Source: Archangiaceae bacterium (GTDB lineage: Bacteria > Myxococcota > Myxococcia > Myxococcales > Myxococcaceae). From it: a stretch of 40,227 nt of DNA. Positions 32,553 through 40,227 of the stretch are shown here, in pieces (the stretch's first letter is position 1; every line of letters starts with the position of its first letter). A program made the translations under genes and the position numbers. Under the pieces are notes generated by a model. It did no database searches. It worked only from the letters and a program-made list of their open reading frames with translations, and was not told where the DNA came from. The stretch is from contig JAACJQ010000075.1 in the NCBI GenBank assembly GCA_016879935.1, positions 1-40,227 on the forward strand. Direction: 5' to 3'.

Positions 32553-35441
32553 TCACTCGAGCGGGTGCCTGGCGAGGAGCTGCTCGGCCTCGGTCTTCAA
32601 CGCCTGCTGGTCGGGCTCGACAGCGAACGTGATGGCCTGCGCGGCGAGCTGCCGGGCCTGGTCGGTCGCGCCGTTCGCCAGGTGCGCCTTCGCCAGCTGC
32701 AGCGAGCTCTGCGCCTTGAGCCGCGAGTTCCCCTCGAGCCGCAGGGCCGCGTCGTGCGCCTTCTCTGCCGCCGCGCGGCTCTCTTTCGACTGCAGCCGGG
32801 CGAGCGCCTGGGCCCGCGCCAACATGAACGTCACGTAGAACTGCTTCCGGTCGGCCTTCATGCGCTCGTACACGGCGGCGGCCGTGTCGAACTCCTTCAC
32901 GGCCTTTTCGTCGTCCCCTTGCGCGGCCAGCACCAGGCCCAGCTGGGCATCGTTCTCGGCCGTCGACAAGCCGCCGTTGTCGCCCATCGACTTCAGCCGC
33001 TTCGCTGACTGAAGCGCCGCGCCGAGCTCGTTCGACGCCAGCAGCAACCGGCAGCGCACCTTCTCGAGCCCCTCCTGACTCGAGGGGAAGGGGGCCAGCA
33101 CCACCTCGGCGGTCGACAGCAGCTCGCGCGCCTCGTCGAGGCGGCGGACGGTGACGAGCATGGCGATGAGGTTGACGGCGGCGCGGCCCGAAATCTGCGC
33201 CGTCGCGCCGCTGGTGCGCAGGCGCAACTCGTAGGCGCGACGCAGGCCCGAGAGCGCCGCTTCGCGGTCGTCGAGCTCACGCGCGAGGTGACCCAGCTCG
33301 TTCCACGTGGGGCCGAGCGTCGGGTGGTCGACGCCGAGCAGCGCCTCTCGCGAACGTCGAGAGCGCTCATAGGCCGCCTGCGCCTGCGACAAGGCGCCCT
33401 GCTCCATGTGAATCCACCCGATGGAGGAATGGAGCCTGGCGACGTCGAGGCCCGCGGGGCCCTGAGCGCGCACCAGCAACTCGAGCGCCCGCTGGTACGC
33501 CGCGAGCGAGGCGTCGAAGTCGTCCATCAACCAGCGCGCGTCGCCTTCACCTTCGTCGAGCAGCGCCTCGAGCACGGGGTCGTTGACCCTCGGCACCAGC
33601 CCGCGCCCCACGTTCACCAGCGCGAGCGCGACGGCCGGCTGCTGTTGGCGCCAGCCCACCAGCGACGCGAGCAGGCCCAGCGCGTGGAGCGCCGTCGGGT
33701 CGTCGTGCGAGAGCAGCGCCAGCCTGAGCGCTTCGTCGAGGGGCGGTCTCGCGGCGGCGTACTGGTCGGCCTGCCGTTCGAGGCTCCCCAGCTCGAGCGA
33801 CGCCACGCCGATGGTCTGCGCGTCATCGAGCGCGCGCGCCGAGCCGAGCGCCCCGACCAGCACCTTGCGCGCATCGGCGTGGCGACCGAGGGCCACCAAC
33901 ATGCGGCCCTCCGAGAGCTGCTGCTCCACGACCTCGGCCTGGCGCCGCAGGCCATCGCTCAACCCGGCGCGCTGCTCGAGCAGCTCGACGGTCGCGCAGC
34001 GCTCCACCTTCGTGAGCCTGGTGACGGCCGCTGCCGCCTCCGTCACCACCTCGACGTCGGCCTGCTGAAAGCGGGTGGCCAGCGTCTGCAGCTCGACGCG
34101 CCGGTTCTCGAGACACGAGAGCCGCAGCGCCAACTGCCGCTCGGTGCGCGTCTGGCGCAGCAGGGTGTCGTCGCACGCGCGGTGCCGCTCGGCGACCCAC
34201 GAGGCCATGAAGCCATCGAGGTTCGTGCGCACGAAATCGAGCGCCAGTGGCGCGAAGGGTTGCTTCGTCGCGAGGAAGGCCTGCTCGACCTGGCTGCTGG
34301 CAGCGCTGTTCCACACGCTCGCGAGCCGGTCGGTCTCGCGGTGACAGCTCGACGCGCGCACGGTCGGCCACGACCACAGGCCCACGCCGACGCCGGCCGT
34401 CACGAGCGCCGCGAACCCCGTCAGCCACAGCCGCCGGCGGCGCGCCGATGGGTCTCGCTCGAGCGCCTCGAGCAACGCCTGCATCGACGGGTGACGTTCG
34501 AGCGGGTTCGGCGAGAGGCCGCGCGCGACGAGCGGAAAGAGCCACGCCGGAACCGTGGAGCCCTTCGGCGGCGGCGGCACCTGCCCTGCCTGCGTGAGGC
34601 GCGCCATCGTCTGCAGGTCGGGCCCGACGAAGGGGCGCTGGCCGTAGAGCGCCTCATAGAGCGTGGTGCAGAACGCGTACTGGTCGGTGGCCGGCGTCGA
34701 CGGCTGGCCGAGGTACTGCTCGGGCGCCATGTAGCCGGGCGTACCCATGACGGAGCCGGCGACGGTGAGCGGCGTCTCGAGCGAGAGCGCGCCGCTGGTG
34801 CTGGGCGTCGCCGGCTGCTCGGCGTCTCCACTCGAGCGCGCGAGGCCGAAGTCGGTGACGCGGGCGCGCCCGTCTTTGCCGACGAGCACGTTGGCCGGCT
34901 TGAAGTCGCGGTGAATGATGCCGGCAGCGTGGGCCGCTTCGAGCCCGCGGCCCGCCTGAACGCAGACGGCCAGCGCCTCACGCCACGGCCGCGGCGCCTC
35001 GGTGAGCCAGCGCTGGAGCGTGGCGCCCTCGACGAACTCCATGGCGACGAAGAGCGAGTCGCCCGTGCGGCCCACGTCGTAGACGGGCACCACGTTCGGG
35101 TGCGCGAGCCTGGCCATGGCCTGCGCTTCACGCGCGAGCCTCGCGGTGCCTCCCGTGTCACCGACGCCCGCGCGTGCACGCAGCAGCTTCAGCGCGACAC
35201 GCCGGTCGAGGGCGGGGTCGTACGCGCGATACACCACGCCCATGCCGCCCTGCCCGACGGCCTCGACGATGAGGAACCGGCCGAGCCGGCTCCCGTCGAC
35301 GGGCAGCTCTGCGGCGACGACCTCTTGCGTCGACGACTCCGACGACGGCACGTCGCGCCGAATCGTCGGCTCCGAGATGGAGTCCTGGCTCGGCTGGCAG
35401 ACAGGGCACGAAGCAGGGCTGGCGCCGTGAGGGCACGTCAC
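32553..35441 (-). CDS. Serine/threonine protein kinase with transmembrane helix and TPR-like tail
   Basis: A 962-residue protein; I chose the GTG at 35441 because the upstream frame has no family residues. A Cys/His motif opens it (CPHGASPASCPVCQ, residues 3-16), probably a small zinc site. The Hanks-type kinase spans about 54-325: Gly loop GQGGMG (63-68), Lys85 in VALKLL, catalytic HRDFKPAN (177-184), DFG 197-199, GTPGYMAPEQ. A single transmembrane helix (LWLTGFAALVTAGVGVGLW) follows, then about 550 residues of helical TPR-like repeats (LNELGHLARELDDREAALSG). This architecture is very common in myxobacteria. Its substrate is unknown. Confidence 0.93.
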   Translation of the reverse strand: MTCPHGASPASCPVCQPSQDSISEPTIRRDVPSSESSTQEVVAAELPVDGSRLGRFLIVEAVGQGGMGVVYRAYDPALDRRVALKLLRARAGVGDTGGTARLAREAQAMARLAHPNVVPVYDVGRTGDSLFVAMEFVEGATLQRWLTEAPRPWREALAVCVQAGRGLEAAHAAGIIHRDFKPANVLVGKDGRARVTDFGLARSSGDAEQPATPSTSGALSLETPLTVAGSVMGTPGYMAPEQYLGQPSTPATDQYAFCTTLYEALYGQRPFVGPDLQTMARLTQAGQVPPPPKGSTVPAWLFPLVARGLSPNPLERHPSMQALLEALERDPSARRRRLWLTGFAALVTAGVGVGLWSWPTVRASSCHRETDRLASVWNSAASSQVEQAFLATKQPFAPLALDFVRTNLDGFMASWVAERHRACDDTLLRQTRTERQLALRLSCLENRRVELQTLATRFQQADVEVVTEAAAAVTRLTKVERCATVELLEQRAGLSDGLRRQAEVVEQQLSEGRMLVALGRHADARKVLVGALGSARALDDAQTIGVASLELGSLERQADQYAAARPPLDEALRLALLSHDDPTALHALGLLASLVGWRQQQPAVALALVNVGRGLVPRVNDPVLEALLDEGEGDARWLMDDFDASLAAYQRALELLVRAQGPAGLDVARLHSSIGWIHMEQGALSQAQAAYERSRRSREALLGVDHPTLGPTWNELGHLARELDDREAALSGLRRAYELRLRTSGATAQISGRAAVNLIAMLVTVRRLDEARELLSTAEVVLAPFPSSQEGLEKVRCRLLLASNELGAALQSAKRLKSMGDNGGLSTAENDAQLGLVLAAQGDDEKAVKEFDTAAAVYERMKADRKQFYVTFMLARAQALARLQSKESRAAAEKAHDAALRLEGNSRLKAQSSLQLAKAHLANGATDQARQLAAQAITFAVEPDQQALKTEAEQLLARHPLE

Positions 35442-35461
35442 ATGCCCGACAGTAGCGCCAC

Positions 35462-37906
35462 TCAGACGAGGCGCAGCTGCGAAGGGCGGTGCAGGTGCGA
35501 CGGCGCCACGGGCTCTTCGATGACGCTCGGTGGAATCGCGTTGAGCCGGCCGGCAGCCGCGGCGCCCGAGAGGAACGCGCCCTCGATGCGCGCGCCCAGG
35601 CACCAGTCACCGCACAGCACCACGCGCCCCGAGTCGTGCACGAGACAGTCGGCGCCGAGCGGCTTCGTCACCAGCGCGTAGCGCCAGCGGTGCGCCTTCT
35701 GAAACGAGGGCTCGACGCGGGTGGCGCCCGTCGTCACGAAGAAGGCCTCGACGAGCTGCGGCAGCACCTGCTCCGGCGTCGCTTCGAGATGGGCAGCGCT
35801 CCACTCGGCGTTCGCGTGCACGACCCAGCGCTCTCCTTCACGGCGGTCGGGCTTCGACGACTCCCGCGCGACCCACGAGAGCGGGCCGACGTTGACGAAG
35901 GCCGCGTCGACGTCGAGCGAGAGCGGCTGGTCGAAGGCCAGCATCACGGCCCAGGTCGGCGCGTAGTGGGCTTCACGCACGCGCGAGGCGAGCTCGTACG
36001 AGAGGGGGTCGACCAGCGTCGCGGCCTGGGGCCCGGGCGTCGCCACCACCACCGCGTCGTACTCACCCAGCGGAGCGCCCGCTTCTCCCGTGAGCCCGAA
36101 GCGCTCGTCACGGCGCACCAGCCCATCGACGCGGGTGCCGTACCGAACGTCGAGGCCTTCGAGCATGCGCTCGAGCAGCGCGCTCATGCCGGGGGTGGCG
36201 ACGAGGCGCACGAGCGGCTTGCCCTCTTTCGTCGCTTCGAGCTCGACGCGCGGCTTCGGAGCGCCGAACACGCCCAGCTTCGGCTTCCACTCGGCGACGA
36301 CGCGCTCCTGCCACCACGCGCGCGCCAGCCTCGCGAAGCGCTCGTCACGCACGGTGAAGTACTGCGCGCCGTGGTCGAAGTGCAGCTCACCTTCACGGCG
36401 CGTCGAGAGTCTCCCGCCCGGGCCGCGGCCCTTGTCGAACACCGTCACGGCGTGGCCGGCATCGACGAGCGCGCGCGCACACGAGGCTCCCGCGACCCCA
36501 CCACCGACGACGGCCACCACGAGCGGCTGCCCCCGCGACGGCCGATGCATGCGGCGCTCGTACTCGGCGACGTCGAAACGTCTGCCCTGCTCGTCGAGGT
36601 CGCGCGAACGCACGCTGCCGAAGAACTTCGTCTCGGGGGTGAAGGGCCGGTCGAGCGCGCCGAGGCACCAGAGAATGCCGCCGTACGACGCGGGGTCGCG
36701 GCCATCTAGGGCGAAGCGGTGGTTCAGGTCGATGAGCACCGCGAGCGCTTCTCTCGCGTTCTTCGTCCACGGAATGAGGGCCTTCCCCCACGTCATGCGC
36801 ACGTTGTTGTGCAGCTCGCCGTGCGTGAGGAGCGAACGCTGCGCCGCGTCCCACAACGGCTGACCGGTCTGGGCGCGCGACAACTGCTCCCACGAGGGAA
36901 GGAACTCGCGCCCATCACGCTCGTGCAGCGCGAGCGTCTCTCTCGCCCACGCCGGGAGCACGTCGACGGTCTCGTGATTCGGGTGGTGCCAGCAGAAGTG
37001 CCAGGCGATTTCGCGGAACGTCAGCAGCTCGTCGAGGAACTTGTCGGCCGACTCGGTGCGGTGCGCCGCGCAGTCTCGCGCGACACGAAATGGCGAGAGG
37101 TGCCCGAAGTGCAGGTGCCCCGAGATGCGGCTGTTCGCGTCGCGCGTCGGGTCGTTGCGGTCTCTCGCGTAGCGGTCGAGCGTGGAGTCGCGGTAGCGCA
37201 GCCAGCGCGCGAGGCCTGCGTCGGCGCCGCCCTTCGTGTGATGCACGGGTCCGACGGTGTGGTCGATGTCACAGCCCGCGACGAGGCCAGGGAGGTCGGC
37301 GGCCTGCAGGTCGAGCGAGTCGAACTCGGGCACGAACGGCGGGTGTGACGGCTCGACGTCGACCCACGGCGCGGTGAGGCGCGTCTTCCAGAGCGGCTCG
37401 GCGGCTTTGCGAAAGACGAACGCGCGATCCATCGGGCGGGGGAAGGCCCAGACTGGCGCGAGGCACGACGCGTCGACGCGCCACAGCGGAGCCACGGCCG
37501 CCACCTGCTCGTCCCACTTGAGCATCGGCTGAACGGGCATGAAGTCGACGACGACGAGCGCGGCGTCTTTCGCGAGCTCGAGCAGGTGCGGCCGCCGGTC
37601 GGTCGCGCGTTGCAGGTGGAAGATGGAGCCGATGCCGCGCGCCTTCAGGTCTCGCTGCAGGTCTCGCGCGCCCTCGAGGATGAACGTGTGCAGGCGGTCG
37701 GAGGCGTAGCGGTAGCGCTCCGAGAGCGCGTGATAGACGAAGCACGGCACGCCGAGTGACTTCGCCATCGAGAGCGCGACGTCGAGCGCGGGGTTCTCGG
37801 TGGCGCGTGCGGCGGTGCGCGTCCAGTACACGACGTACTTGCCCGCGCGCGGTGGTGGCGCTTTCGGGTCGACTCGCTCCGACAGGTGCGGGGGCAGTGC
37901 AGCCAT
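35462..37906 (-). CDS. Class II CPD photolyase fused to a renalase-like FAD oxidoreductase
   Basis: An 814-residue two-domain protein from the ATG at 37906. Residues 1-455 form a class II cyclobutane pyrimidine dimer photolyase: YWTRTAARATENPALDVAL, SGHLHFGHLSPFRVA, LTFREIAWHFCW, NNVRMTWGKALIPW, LDGRDPASYGGILWCLGALD and TPETKFFGSVR. It should repair UV dimers using reduced FAD and blue light. Residues about 462-800 form an FAD oxidoreductase with a Rossmann motif VVGGGVAGASCARAL (467-480) and the renalase-like DKGRGPGGRLSTRR (491-504), FDHGAQYFTVRD and a terminal GDWCLGARIEGAFLSG. Fusion of a flavin reductase-like domain to a photolyase suggests that it reduces the photolyase FAD (inference). 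It lies 20 bases before the kinase gene. Confidence 0.93.
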   Translation of the reverse strand: MAALPPHLSERVDPKAPPPRAGKYVVYWTRTAARATENPALDVALSMAKSLGVPCFVYHALSERYRYASDRLHTFILEGARDLQRDLKARGIGSIFHLQRATDRRPHLLELAKDAALVVVDFMPVQPMLKWDEQVAAVAPLWRVDASCLAPVWAFPRPMDRAFVFRKAAEPLWKTRLTAPWVDVEPSHPPFVPEFDSLDLQAADLPGLVAGCDIDHTVGPVHHTKGGADAGLARWLRYRDSTLDRYARDRNDPTRDANSRISGHLHFGHLSPFRVARDCAAHRTESADKFLDELLTFREIAWHFCWHHPNHETVDVLPAWARETLALHERDGREFLPSWEQLSRAQTGQPLWDAAQRSLLTHGELHNNVRMTWGKALIPWTKNAREALAVLIDLNHRFALDGRDPASYGGILWCLGALDRPFTPETKFFGSVRSRDLDEQGRRFDVAEYERRMHRPSRGQPLVVAVVGGGVAGASCARALVDAGHAVTVFDKGRGPGGRLSTRREGELHFDHGAQYFTVRDERFARLARAWWQERVVAEWKPKLGVFGAPKPRVELEATKEGKPLVRLVATPGMSALLERMLEGLDVRYGTRVDGLVRRDERFGLTGEAGAPLGEYDAVVVATPGPQAATLVDPLSYELASRVREAHYAPTWAVMLAFDQPLSLDVDAAFVNVGPLSWVARESSKPDRREGERWVVHANAEWSAAHLEATPEQVLPQLVEAFFVTTGATRVEPSFQKAHRWRYALVTKPLGADCLVHDSGRVVLCGDWCLGARIEGAFLSGAAAAGRLNAIPPSVIEEPVAPSHLHRPSQLRLV

Positions 37907-37995
37907 CGGGCTCGGAGATAACAGCACCACCTCGGGTGCGCCCGCCGGACCCCAGCAGAGTCCGAGCTTGAAGCGGAACCGAACCGGGGCCGCCC

Positions 37996-38535
37996 TCAGG
38001 CCTCGAGAAGTGCGCAGACACGGCCGACCAGTTCCTTGAATGACGGGCATCGCCCGAGGAATTGGGCGCGCGCCGTGAGGTCGGCGACCGCGAGACGATG
38101 ACACGCTCGATCTCTGTCCCTGAGGGCGGGCTTTCCCGCCTCGAGTTGGAGACCCGAACACTCGGCGGCCGCTCTCGCCACGTCGTCCATGTTGCGGACG
38201 ATCAGGACGACATTGTCGGGCTCCGAGTCAGTCCGTTCCGAGAGGATTTGGATGACCTGCTCTCGGGCCGCCTGCGGCAGTAGACCTAAGTGCTCGCGAA
38301 TCTTGTCGTCGTCCGGAGCAAGAACTCGGGTGGCTCTACTCGCAACTAAGTGTGCCTTCGGGATCAGCTTGTCCACACCACTGAAACACCGAAATGCCAC
38401 TTGGAATGACAGTTCATGCTCGCTCTCTAACTGCAAACGCTGGTCGGCAACGCATTTCAACAGCAACACATGAGGCCCAAAGTTGGTGACCCCACGCATC
38501 TGCGAGTCCTCGTACAGAACGGTGGCCTTCGTCAT
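37996..38535 (-). CDS. Small partner of AAA ATPase, possibly TOPRIM-like
   Basis: A 179-residue protein whose ATG at 38535 overlaps the ATPase stop by four bases (ATGA). I see acidic motifs that could form a TOPRIM-like metal site: Glu9 in TVLYEDSQM, Asp117/118 in NVVLIVRNMDDV, and Asp140/142 in ALRDRDR. TOPRIM nucleases pair with AAA ATPases in several phage-defence systems (OLD/Gabija, PARIS, DUF4276 partners), but no family signature is clear here and the assignment is tentative. The local DNA looks less GC-rich than its neighbours. Confidence 0.65.
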   Translation of the reverse strand: MTKATVLYEDSQMRGVTNFGPHVLLLKCVADQRLQLESEHELSFQVAFRCFSGVDKLIPKAHLVASRATRVLAPDDDKIREHLGLLPQAAREQVIQILSERTDSEPDNVVLIVRNMDDVARAAAECSGLQLEAGKPALRDRDRACHRLAVADLTARAQFLGRCPSFKELVGRVCALLEA

Positions 38536-39740
38536 TGCGAGACGCTCGTGAGGATCTCGGGGAGCATCCCATCGCGCCGAATTTCCCCGAGCGAGTGGTA
38601 CATCTTCCGCCACTCGACGAGCCTGTCAGCATCGATGCCGTTCAACACCGCTCGCCGCGACGCATCGAGTGTCAGCACGCGGACGAACCTCTCGGGCTTG
38701 TCGAGAGCGTCGAGGAATGCGTCGGCGTGAGTCATCACGAGGACGGGTCGACGAGCAGCGATCTCCTCGAACAGCCAAGCGGCGCGCGTGAGCAGGCGAG
38801 GATGAAGGTGAAGTTCGGGCTCGTCCCAGATCACCGCAGACGCCTCGTGGTCGAGGTGCTTGAGCGCGACGAGGAGCAGGTAGCTGAGCTGTCCCTGTGA
38901 CAATTGAGACGCTGGCACCTCTCGCGTTCCGAAATGGAGCCGGAGCTGCATTTGGCCCGGTGCCGGCGACGCGACTGATACGTACGAGACGTCAAGGCCG
39001 AGGCCCGCTCGAACGTCCTCGAGAACAGCTCTGTTCACGTCGGGACCCTTCGCGAGGATCGTCGAATAGACCGACGTGATATTCGAGCCGTCGCGGGCAA
39101 GTCGCCGGGCAGGCTCTGGTCGCGTTGGGTTTCTCAAGGAGCGGACAGTGCCGAGTTCGTGAGGCTGCGCCCACAAGGGTCCCACTTCGATCGGAACGAA
39201 TGTGTCGAGAGAGGAAAACACGCGACGGACGAGCTCAATCTCCCCGCTGGGATCCTGAATGCCTGGCGCGAGCATGGCAGACTGTTCCTGATCGATGGAC
39301 AGCCTCTGACCGAGGGTCGGCCCGTCGGAGGCCGACCGCCACATCGCGTCGGGCCCGGTTCTGCTGAAGACCGGGTAGAACTGCCCGATATCCCCCATTC
39401 GCGAGAGCGTTTCCTTTGCGAACGACGGCAGCCCGACGCCCGAGGAGGCGAGTTCGGCGGAATACTCGACCAACGTCTCGCCCTCCTCGCAGCGTGCGGT
39501 CAGACGAAATGGAATGGCCAATGACCGCCGAAGCTCCGAGAGATCCCCGTGGCGGGTGTAGAAGTCGAACGCAAAGCGGCCTGGGGTCGCCAGCCTGCGA
39601 AGGAGCTCGAAGCTCTCGACAATCGTGCTCTTGCCCGAGCCGTTCTCTCCGATGAACACCTGGAGGCCATCGAGCCGAATCGTGAGGTCCTCTATGCATC
39701 GGAATCCCTGAATCCTCAAGGACGTGAGCTTTGCGGCCAT
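38532..39740 (-). CDS. AAA-type (AAA_15/21, ABC-like) ATPase, putative defence protein
   Basis: A 402-residue cytoplasmic protein from the ATG at 39740. SMC/ABC-like ATPase motifs are complete: Walker A GENGSGKST (31-39), signature LSQGQLS (280-286), Walker B AVIWDEPELHLHP (302-314) and switch His338 in VLVMTHAD. The N-terminus LTSLRIQGFRCIEDLTI is diagnostic of AAA_15/21 proteins related to RecF/OLD. It is coupled to a small downstream gene. Such pairs are frequent in defence islands. Codon use looks less GC-biased, suggesting transfer. A metabolic or DNA-repair role cannot be excluded. Confidence 0.85.
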   Translation of the reverse strand: MAAKLTSLRIQGFRCIEDLTIRLDGLQVFIGENGSGKSTIVESFELLRRLATPGRFAFDFYTRHGDLSELRRSLAIPFRLTARCEEGETLVEYSAELASSGVGLPSFAKETLSRMGDIGQFYPVFSRTGPDAMWRSASDGPTLGQRLSIDQEQSAMLAPGIQDPSGEIELVRRVFSSLDTFVPIEVGPLWAQPHELGTVRSLRNPTRPEPARRLARDGSNITSVYSTILAKGPDVNRAVLEDVRAGLGLDVSYVSVASPAPGQMQLRLHFGTREVPASQLSQGQLSYLLLVALKHLDHEASAVIWDEPELHLHPRLLTRAAWLFEEIAARRPVLVMTHADAFLDALDKPERFVRVLTLDASRRAVLNGIDADRLVEWRKMYHSLGEIRRDGMLPEILTSVSQ

Positions 39741-39941
39741 TTGCGAACCTTACCGGAGAGTGGGCGCGCGGTCCGGTTCACGACGAGCCAGCCAAGCTGC
39801 TCAGCGACCCTCGTCTCCTCCCGGAGTACGAGGCCACCCTTGGCGAACCCTCCGGTGAAGAGCAGGCCAACGCTATGCGAGATAACACACCTCATCGGGT
39901 GCGCCCGGAACCTGTCTCGATGTGGTGGAGTCTGTGGGGAC
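39741..39941. other. Non-coding gap, no feature recognised
   Basis: About 200 bases between the divergent ATPase and the plus-strand secreted protein. It is somewhat richer in A/T than the flanks. I see no tRNA, inverted repeat or insertion-sequence end. It must contain the promoters of both neighbours. Confidence 0.5.
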
Positions 39942-40227
39942 ATGCTCCTCGCCCTCGTGTTGACCGCCGCGCCCGTCGAGCTGCACGTGTTGTCAGCCGG
40001 GCTGCTCGCGCCGTCGACGAAGACGCCGGTGGGTGCGCTGTCGGACGTCTCCATCGACGCGAAGAAGTGGCTGTCGCCCACGCTGATGAAGGCGCACCAC
40101 GAGAGCAAGACGGTCGAGCTCGAGGCCCTCGTCGACCTCGACCGTGATGGCACGTACGTCGAGGCGCTGGCCAACCGCGACGTCGCGCTGGCGGGTACGG
40201 GGCCGTGGACGGTGGTGCTCAAGAAGA
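39942..40227 (+). CDS. Probable exported protein, 3' end beyond window
   Basis: Plus-strand frame open from the ATG at 39942 to the window end (95 residues). Reads MLLALVLTAAPVELHVLSAG, a short signal peptide-like start, then LLAPSTKTPVGALSDVSIDA and an Asp-rich DLDRDGTYVEAL. Codon bias matches local genes. Too little is visible for a family. A minus-strand frame across the same bases is the weaker alternative. Confidence 0.55.
   Translation, partial: MLLALVLTAAPVELHVLSAGLLAPSTKTPVGALSDVSIDAKKWLSPTLMKAHHESKTVELEALVDLDRDGTYVEALANRDVALAGTGPWTVVLKK

Noticed and set aside
33288-35681. 797-residue plus-strand frame opposite the Ser/Thr kinase
   Set aside because: Covers a conserved kinase domain on the other strand and shows only Arg-rich shadow composition.
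39716-40222. 168-residue minus-strand frame at the right edge
   Set aside because: Overlaps the ATPase start and the plus-strand exported protein; Ser/Arg-rich with no motif, so the plus-strand frame is preferred.

Overview
The window is GC-rich, densely coded DNA from a member of the Myxococcota (myxobacteria). The evidence is very high GC with strong third-position bias, a MYXO-CTERM-like C-terminus (minus gene at 3536-4948), a TIGR02996 protein, many lipoproteins, a Ser/Thr kinase carrying a long helical-repeat tail, and two ECF sigma/anti-sigma operons. The genus cannot be fixed from the sequence. I found no rRNA, tRNA, CRISPR array or insertion sequence. No stretch longer than about 200 bases lacks a gene.

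Layout: 1-1106 is the start of a beta-helix-type lipoprotein that runs off the left edge. 1175-4948 holds a TIGR02996 protein, a DUF309 protein and a repeat-rich surface protein. 4967-6526 is an ECF sigma / anti-sigma / Spy-like periplasmic operon. 6572-10447 is a second ECF operon: sigma, anti-sigma, exported caspase-like protein, lipoprotein with carboxypeptidase-regulatory-like repeats. 10514-11431 is a lipoprotein. 11488-18188 is a tamA-tamB outer-membrane assembly pair.

The most unusual locus is 18312-20584, transcribed divergently from tamAB. It has two translationally coupled genes derived from RNA polymerase. The first is a shrunken C-terminal half of beta (RpoB). The second is the N-terminal part of beta-prime (RpoC) fused to an alpha-subunit C-terminal domain (RpoA CTD). 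The catalytic residues I could align in beta and beta-prime are lost, while the beta-prime zinc-binding cysteines and the alpha-CTD fold remain. This looks like a non-catalytic RNA-polymerase mimic, probably regulatory, and I know of no described function.

20586-25333 is a redox-flavoured operon read on the minus strand: cytochrome c-cupredoxin fusion, cupredoxin, CheA-like membrane histidine kinase, di-haem peroxidase, and perhaps a small envelope protein. 25459-28113 holds a WYL regulator and an orphan 558-residue protein, with a perfect 10-bp inverted repeat between the regulator and a divergent GFA-family gene. 28635-30749 holds an unknown protein, an OmpA-like protein and a DUF2007-like membrane protein. 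30789-32528 is aceK (isocitrate dehydrogenase kinase/phosphatase). 32553-35441 is the Ser/Thr kinase. 35462-37906 is a class II photolyase fused to a renalase-like flavoprotein. 37996-39740 is a coupled AAA ATPase plus small partner in visibly less GC-rich DNA, possibly a defence module. 39942 to the end is the start of a secreted protein.
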